Source: a virus. Taken from it: DNA of 35,126 nucleotides. Every line of letters starts with the position of its first letter. The first letter of the stretch is position 1. The stretch covers positions 1 to 35,126 of IMG/VR virus record IMGVR_UViG_3300032236_000198; one strand, written 5' to 3'. Under the pieces are notes generated by a model. The model made no database searches. It was given only the letters and a program-made list of their open reading frames with translations, and was not told where the DNA came from. This document shows positions 32,501 through 35,126 of the stretch, one piece after another. Made by a program: the position numbers and the translations under genes.

Positions 32501-33808
32501 CCACGCATTGGCATTTGTAATGTTTACGTTTCCTGACCATATCTGAAAGGTATCGACAGAAAGACCTTCGGATTGCCCGAACGTCGCAGCAATGGTGCTG
32601 CCATCGTAGACGACAGCCGCAAGCGCAGTCGGTGTTGCCGTAAAGCCGGGCCCGACTTGAACAATCGCAAAATTCCAAAAGACATAGGTGTCGATCTTGG
32701 AGAAATTATTTGAGGTTCCGGCATTCAGACCAATATCGAAAGCCGCCATCTGGATCGTGCCGAAATGAAAGGTCTGTCCAACCTCATAGATGCCATCCCA
32801 GCAATCGTCGCAAGTAAACCCATCGACAAGCAAATCCTGCGCGCCATTATCATAGATCGCCCAGGGGTATTTGCATGGAGCGCCGCCTGCCGTCACAGTC
32901 GAGCAGGTTCCGAGCGCAGCAAATCCCGACCGCGGCTGGGCGAACCAAATCGTGTCCCCGTTGTTTATGGCTGCCTGCGTGCCCTGGGACAGATTGACTG
33001 TGCTCCCCGAAACACTTGAAACGCTAGTCCCCGGCACCGACGTAGCGCCGATCGGCATGGCCGAAGCAGTTGTCGCGTCATAGGCCCACATCCCGGAAGT
33101 GATCGTGCATGTCGGAGAACTGACGGTGATAGAGGTCGAACCCTGTGTGGCCGCTGACGCAATCGCCGTGCAGTCTGGAGGAAGATGCTCATGCACGCGT
33201 AAGTCACGCACACAGGGCTGTACATAATCGAGATTGTTTGTCGGAGAAATGACAATGATGCCAGACGCGGATGCATTAAAATCCATATCCACATCAAGGA
33301 TGGTCGATGTTCCTTCGCCAATTAGGCATTGCCCGGGCGGCACCCTTATCGAGTTTTTGATATGGTAGGTTCCAGACGGAAGATAGACATTGACGGGACT
33401 TCCGCGCCCAGCAGGCGTCGCTGAAAAGGCGCTGTTGATGATCGTCGCATTATCGAACGCACTTGCTCCGGAGCTGCTCGGGTCAGCCCCTAACCTCAGT
33501 ACGTTGACGGCGGCACCCTTATCGAGTGGCGCGAATATCGGATTGCCCGACGTGTCGACGCCGGACATCAGTGTGCCCGATGGGGCCGTGGCGCTCAGGA
33601 TGCCACCAAGGATTGACGAGGATGGCGCAGTCAGGTGGATGCTCGTGCCATCTGTCGCCAGCCCGTGGCCGACGTTCAAGCACTTGCCGTTGTCCATGAA
33701 CACGTTGTTGCCCGTTGCCGAGCAAGTGACGTTGGCAAGCGCAGCCTCCTCGCACGACGGGAGGACAAGAGCGAGCGCCAGTCCGGCGAGTGCGAGAAGT
33801 TTTTTCAC
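29501..33808 (-). CDS. Tailspike/tail-fibre protein with signal-like N-terminus
   Basis: A 1435-aa receptor-binding protein. Residues 1-25 look like a Sec signal (KK, then LLALAGLALALVL, with LPSC at 16-19 and ALA at 23-25). Residues about 100-600 have the right-handed beta-helix look of pectate-lyase-fold tailspikes: NVLRLGADPSSSGASAFDN, VYLPSGTYHIKNSIRVPPG, with many Asn/Gly/Ser turns. About 640-1100 is built of repeated modules with DQKYWSI..IRS and FVETGT.APTLATSQGG. Near the C-terminus SPTFTGKA and the last NANYSYACF are typical of phage fibre tips. GTG start with AGGA ahead. The centre is AT-rich (45 of 120 G/C in lines 32221-32340). Confidence 0.85.
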   Translation of the reverse strand: MKKLLALAGLALALVLPSCEEAALANVTCSATGNNVFMDNGKCLNVGHGLATDGTSIHLTAPSSSILGGILSATAPSGTLMSGVDTSGNPIFAPLDKGAAVNVLRLGADPSSSGASAFDNATIINSAFSATPAGRGSPVNVYLPSGTYHIKNSIRVPPGQCLIGEGTSTILDVDMDFNASASGIIVISPTNNLDYVQPCVRDLRVHEHLPPDCTAIASAATQGSTSITVSSPTCTITSGMWAYDATTASAMPIGATSVPGTSVSSVSGSTVNLSQGTQAAINNGDTIWFAQPRSGFAALGTCSTVTAGGAPCKYPWAIYDNGAQDLLVDGFTCDDCWDGIYEVGQTFHFGTIQMAAFDIGLNAGTSNNFSKIDTYVFWNFAIVQVGPGFTATPTALAAVVYDGSTIAATFGQSEGLSVDTFQIWSGNVNITNANAWISFANLELDGNGSNLNVSDCNWLQITNLYSTKGSAAPNTPVSITAPTGSCRIMVDNVRFSGNLSTSFFNMSSGHVQINNGNFIWVNSGNSLSPFFVKSGGHLDLNHIDFENGTMGTGNTFVSITGGDTIFTGNKFIGNPNGGGSTGLSMNDSASNIVSNNAWNNWSFTPSGTLGNYVDSTGRDWAFSTTTLSATGPTTLGTAGTTSVNVPLLIEGTYTLDANQGAQFEMYNYNATTGKKYVRVNSSGTLQFINSAYSSNLVSWTDAGLMTSYGGMLQLGTTVPTLASGQGSNYASTANGGVFSGYGSSYDVALANNAGSIALGVPTGSTNVDVTNLLNVNGGVENLNGTNVDLRIHNTSAGTDQKYWSISDGSGDLTIRSVNDAYSAASTWVDFVRGSGYALNYMKFAAPFVETGTIAPTLATSQGGLWASATGGAQLSGYGSTYDVQILNNAGNAALQVPTGTTNVAFPGAVSVSTNFIALGGVVRLTNTVDDIQINNTAAGTDQKYWSIFDSGASGNLSIRSASDDYSASSIWVTFNRGAAGSGTGYAVNYMTFAAPFVETGTTAPTLATSQGGMWASAIGGAQFGGYGSTYDVQLVNKSGTAALSVPTGTTNVTVAGTLKLPITGSTQCLHVDTTGAVSGMGADCGTGSGAVASVFGRTGTVTANSGDYNTDKVTEGSTNLYFTNARAIASTLTSYSAGSGTVGSSDSILAAIQKIDGNDQLKAPKASPTFTGKATTAASASGGAGFNLPNGAAPSSPAAGDIWTTSGAAGLYWYTNGTTYQAAPIDNPTFTTAVTSPQYNNSGGTYTSSAASTDYRLYASGAGIDQKYWDLFEDTSGNLKIRSINDAFSSTNFAMVFTRGTSYSTSAIALYTGAAGSAAIGLNLDNTQHVRVGNTTAPTIASGACGATTNGTIASGSNDHSGTVNIGSATTTTCTISFGSTWVTAPRACLISPANTAAATFATTKAYAAPGDISTTQFIIRGSALANANYSYACF
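30655..31870 (-). repeat. Tandem protein-coding modules in the tailspike
   Basis: Three modules of about 360-450 bases lie side by side, with borders near 31510 and 31100; each ends in VPTG[ST]TNV. The two downstream ones share DQKYWSI, IRS..D.YSA.S.WV.F and FAAPFVETGT.APTLATSQGG; the first is more diverged. A further DQKYW..IRS.NDAFS unit lies near 29968-30022. Confidence 0.8.
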
Positions 33809-33825
33809 GTTAGGTGTCCTAAGTG

Positions 33826-34194
33826 TTAGCTCACCGAGCCGCCAGTGACAAGCTCACCAACCCAAGTCGTGCCACCGTCAACCGTAATGAACCGGAGCAT
33901 GTAGATCACGCTTGCCGTGGTGTCGATCGTCGGCGCAGTTGCCGCCTTCCACTTCACACCCGTGGGGAGCGTCACGGCGTAGCCGGTCGCGCCCTGCCTG
34001 ATCCAAGCCTCGATAACTTCGCGGTAGCCCTTCTGGACGGACCCCGCTGCAGGCAGCGAGAGCGTCAGGGACGCACTGGTCGTCAAGTCGTAAACCATAT
34101 ACCCGCCAGCGTTCAGCTGGTAGGTTGCGCCTGCCGTTCCTTTGATAACCCCAGGAGCGCTATCAGCGGGGTTAGACTGCGACACGTTAACCAT
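33826..34194 (-). CDS. Small fibre/virion-associated structural protein
   Basis: A 122-aa beta-rich protein: TAGATYQLNAGGYMVYDLTT, LTLSLPAAGSVQKGYREVIE, then TGYAVTLPTGVKWKAATAP. The pattern of short strands with Gly/Thr turns is that of small phage tail or capsid decoration proteins. It sits between TerL and the tailspike, and its start has a very good GGGAGGGG ribosome site. It may be an accessory to the spike; no defined family is recognised. Confidence 0.75.
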   Translation of the reverse strand: MVNVSQSNPADSAPGVIKGTAGATYQLNAGGYMVYDLTTSASLTLSLPAAGSVQKGYREVIEAWIRQGATGYAVTLPTGVKWKAATAPTIDTTASVIYMLRFITVDGGTTWVGELVTGGSVS

Positions 34195-34220
34195 AGGGAT
34201 ACCCCTCCCTGTGAGAGTTC

Positions 34221-34259
34221 GACACGTTAGTATGTACCGTTAGTATGTTAGCGTGTCAA
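34221..34259 (-). promoter_or_regulatory. Promoter/operator-like cluster downstream of TerL
   Basis: On the - strand TTGACA (34259-34254), 17 bases, then TACATA (34236-34231) 37 bases before the next start codon. Inside it CGTTAGTATGT is repeated exactly (34225-34235 and 34238-34248, period 13), flanked by inverted GACACG (34221-34226) and CGTGTC (34252-34257). The repeats overlap the -10 region, the place for a repressor or activator. Confidence 0.55.
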
Positions 34260-34265
34260 GAGAGG

Positions 34266-35126
34266 TTATGTCCAACCACCGGCGCGCACGGCCTTGACTT
34301 CGCGGCGCTCGAGCCCGAACGAACTCCCGAACATCGCGCCACCATCGGCATGAAGGCACAAATACTGGCACGCGTCAGCTATGTGCGAGTGGTGGTTCTT
34401 GTCCGGGGAGTCTTCCATCTCGCCAGATTTTTTAATTTTGTACCGATACCCGCCCCTTAGTGCGTTGACAATTGCCTTCGCACGCGGGTCGACCAGGAAG
34501 CCAGGCCCGCCGTCGACTTGTCTCGAGAGAAATCTCTCCACGGCGCTGATGCGCGCCTGCGTGGCGTTGGTGCGCGCCGGGATGACCTTGAAACCGCAGT
34601 TCTTGAGGATGTCGAAGCACGAGCGCTCGTCCGTCTGCGCGCGTTGTGAGCCCGCTGGGTCGCCAATTATGATAACAGGGTGCCCCGGGAACCTCTCCAC
34701 CAGGGTGGGCTTGAGCTTTTCTTGGATAAATCTCGTTATGCCCATGCCCTCGGACGTCAGAGCCTCCAACACGAGCAGTCTCCCGAGCATATCGAGCTGG
34801 CCGATGGCCGCCGCGGGCGACAATCCGAAGTCCAAACCAACGATTAGTGGCTTAAGGTTTGATTTTATGTGGGTGAGAGGGTTCTTGGCGACGTGAAAGT
34901 CCGCCTTGAAGCTCGGAAACACAGGCTTGCCAGACAGCGAGCGTCCATATTTGCCATGGATGTACACGTCGACCCAGTCGTCGGCCTTCCCTTCGGCCAG
35001 ATCGGCGTAGTAATCCGTGGGAAGCAGGTGCGTCCAGTCCGCCTCGGGGCTCATTCCGGAGGGCTGAAAAACAACTGTGGCATTTTTGGGCGGACTATCG
35101 AGCCACTGCTGCCACCACGAGTCGTA
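34266..35126 (-). CDS. terL: Terminase large subunit, 3' part (gene runs off the window)
   Basis: The last 286 codons of the DNA-packaging motor subunit; the frame is open to the right edge, so the ATPase domain lies outside the window. An internal ATG at 35052-35054 is not the start, because the family sequence (FQPSG before MSPEAD, then LLPTDYYADLAEGKADDW) runs through it. The nuclease domain is clear: VGLDFG, GDPAGS and HIADACQY supply the acidic residues (D99, D156, D241 counted from the window edge) of the RNase-H-like headful or cos nuclease. It would stand first in the structural block and be followed after 71 bases by the small structural gene. Confidence 0.93.
   Translation of the reverse strand, partial: YDSWWQQWLDSPPKNATVVFQPSGMSPEADWTHLLPTDYYADLAEGKADDWVDVYIHGKYGRSLSGKPVFPSFKADFHVAKNPLTHIKSNLKPLIVGLDFGLSPAAAIGQLDMLGRLLVLEALTSEGMGITRFIQEKLKPTLVERFPGHPVIIIGDPAGSQRAQTDERSCFDILKNCGFKVIPARTNATQARISAVERFLSRQVDGGPGFLVDPRAKAIVNALRGGYRYKIKKSGEMEDSPDKNHHSHIADACQYLCLHADGGAMFGSSFGLERREVKAVRAGGWT

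Noticed and set aside
35052-35054. ATG as the start of a short terminase-like gene
   Set aside because: Family sequence runs through this codon and the frame is open to the window edge; the gene is the truncated end of TerL.
1-35126. CRISPR array, tRNA genes, integrase or attachment sites
   Set aside because: I looked for regular short repeats with spacers, cloverleaf-like segments and recombinase motifs and saw none; the repeats present are protein-coding modules.

Overview
This window is about 35 kb of a tailed-bacteriophage genome (Caudoviricetes, podovirus-type particle) and probably not the whole genome. The phage identity rests on a large terminase cut by the right edge, portal, scaffold, major capsid protein, head-completion proteins, a tail nozzle/hub protein, P22/T7-style internal (ejection) proteins and a giant polyvalent virion protein. 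No tape-measure, sheath or major tail tube gene is seen, which argues for a short tail. Most genes are GC-rich (36 of 60 bases, 60%, in a line counted inside the portal gene). The muramidase-type endolysin and the internal proteins fit a Gram-negative host; an alphaproteobacterial host is only a guess. I see no integrase, tRNA, CRISPR array, DNA polymerase or phage RNA polymerase in the window.

Layout: two convergent gene blocks meet at a rho-independent terminator near 7016-7042. The left block (+ strand, 1-7005) is replication and early functions: an SNF2/DEAH helicase (5' end uncertain), a small unknown protein, a Cys-rich protein with a Lys/Pro linker and acidic tail (possible ssDNA-binding protein), a small HTH protein, an HNH homing-endonuclease-like protein, a primase-helicase fusion (AEP primase plus DUF927-like ATPase) and a 55-aa overlapping small gene.

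The right block (- strand, read from 35126 down to 7045) is morphogenesis and lysis. In transcription order it holds TerL, a 122-aa structural protein, a 1435-aa tailspike/fibre with a signal-peptide-like N-terminus, a GH108 endolysin carrying a holin-like C-terminal membrane domain, a coiled-coil protein, portal, an 81-aa protein, scaffold, major capsid, two tandem paralogous connector proteins, a connector with an extra N-terminal domain, a collar/fibre protein, a zinc-ribbon protein, a coiled-coil/TM protein (XhlA-like), two small basic proteins, the nozzle protein, a 62-aa protein, a 23-aa membrane peptide, a GNAT acetyltransferase, and three internal virion proteins of 279, 740 and 2222 aa. 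Genes are tightly packed, many with 1-8 base overlaps implying translational coupling; no gene-free stretch exceeds 300 bases.

Most worth a second look: (i) the endolysin gene contains a good internal ribosome site and start that would release its holin-like C-terminus as a separate 77-aa protein; (ii) the 2222-aa virion protein has an HExxH zinc-peptidase motif and six Qxx[LM][FL] motifs resembling beta-sliding-clamp-binding peptides, three of them in tandem 160-180 bp repeats; (iii) a hairpin pair just after the capsid gene could hide the next gene's ribosome site; (iv) a promoter/operator-like cluster after TerL with an 11-bp direct repeat; (v) the tailspike has a Sec-type N-terminus and an AT-rich, repeat-built centre unlike the rest of the genome.
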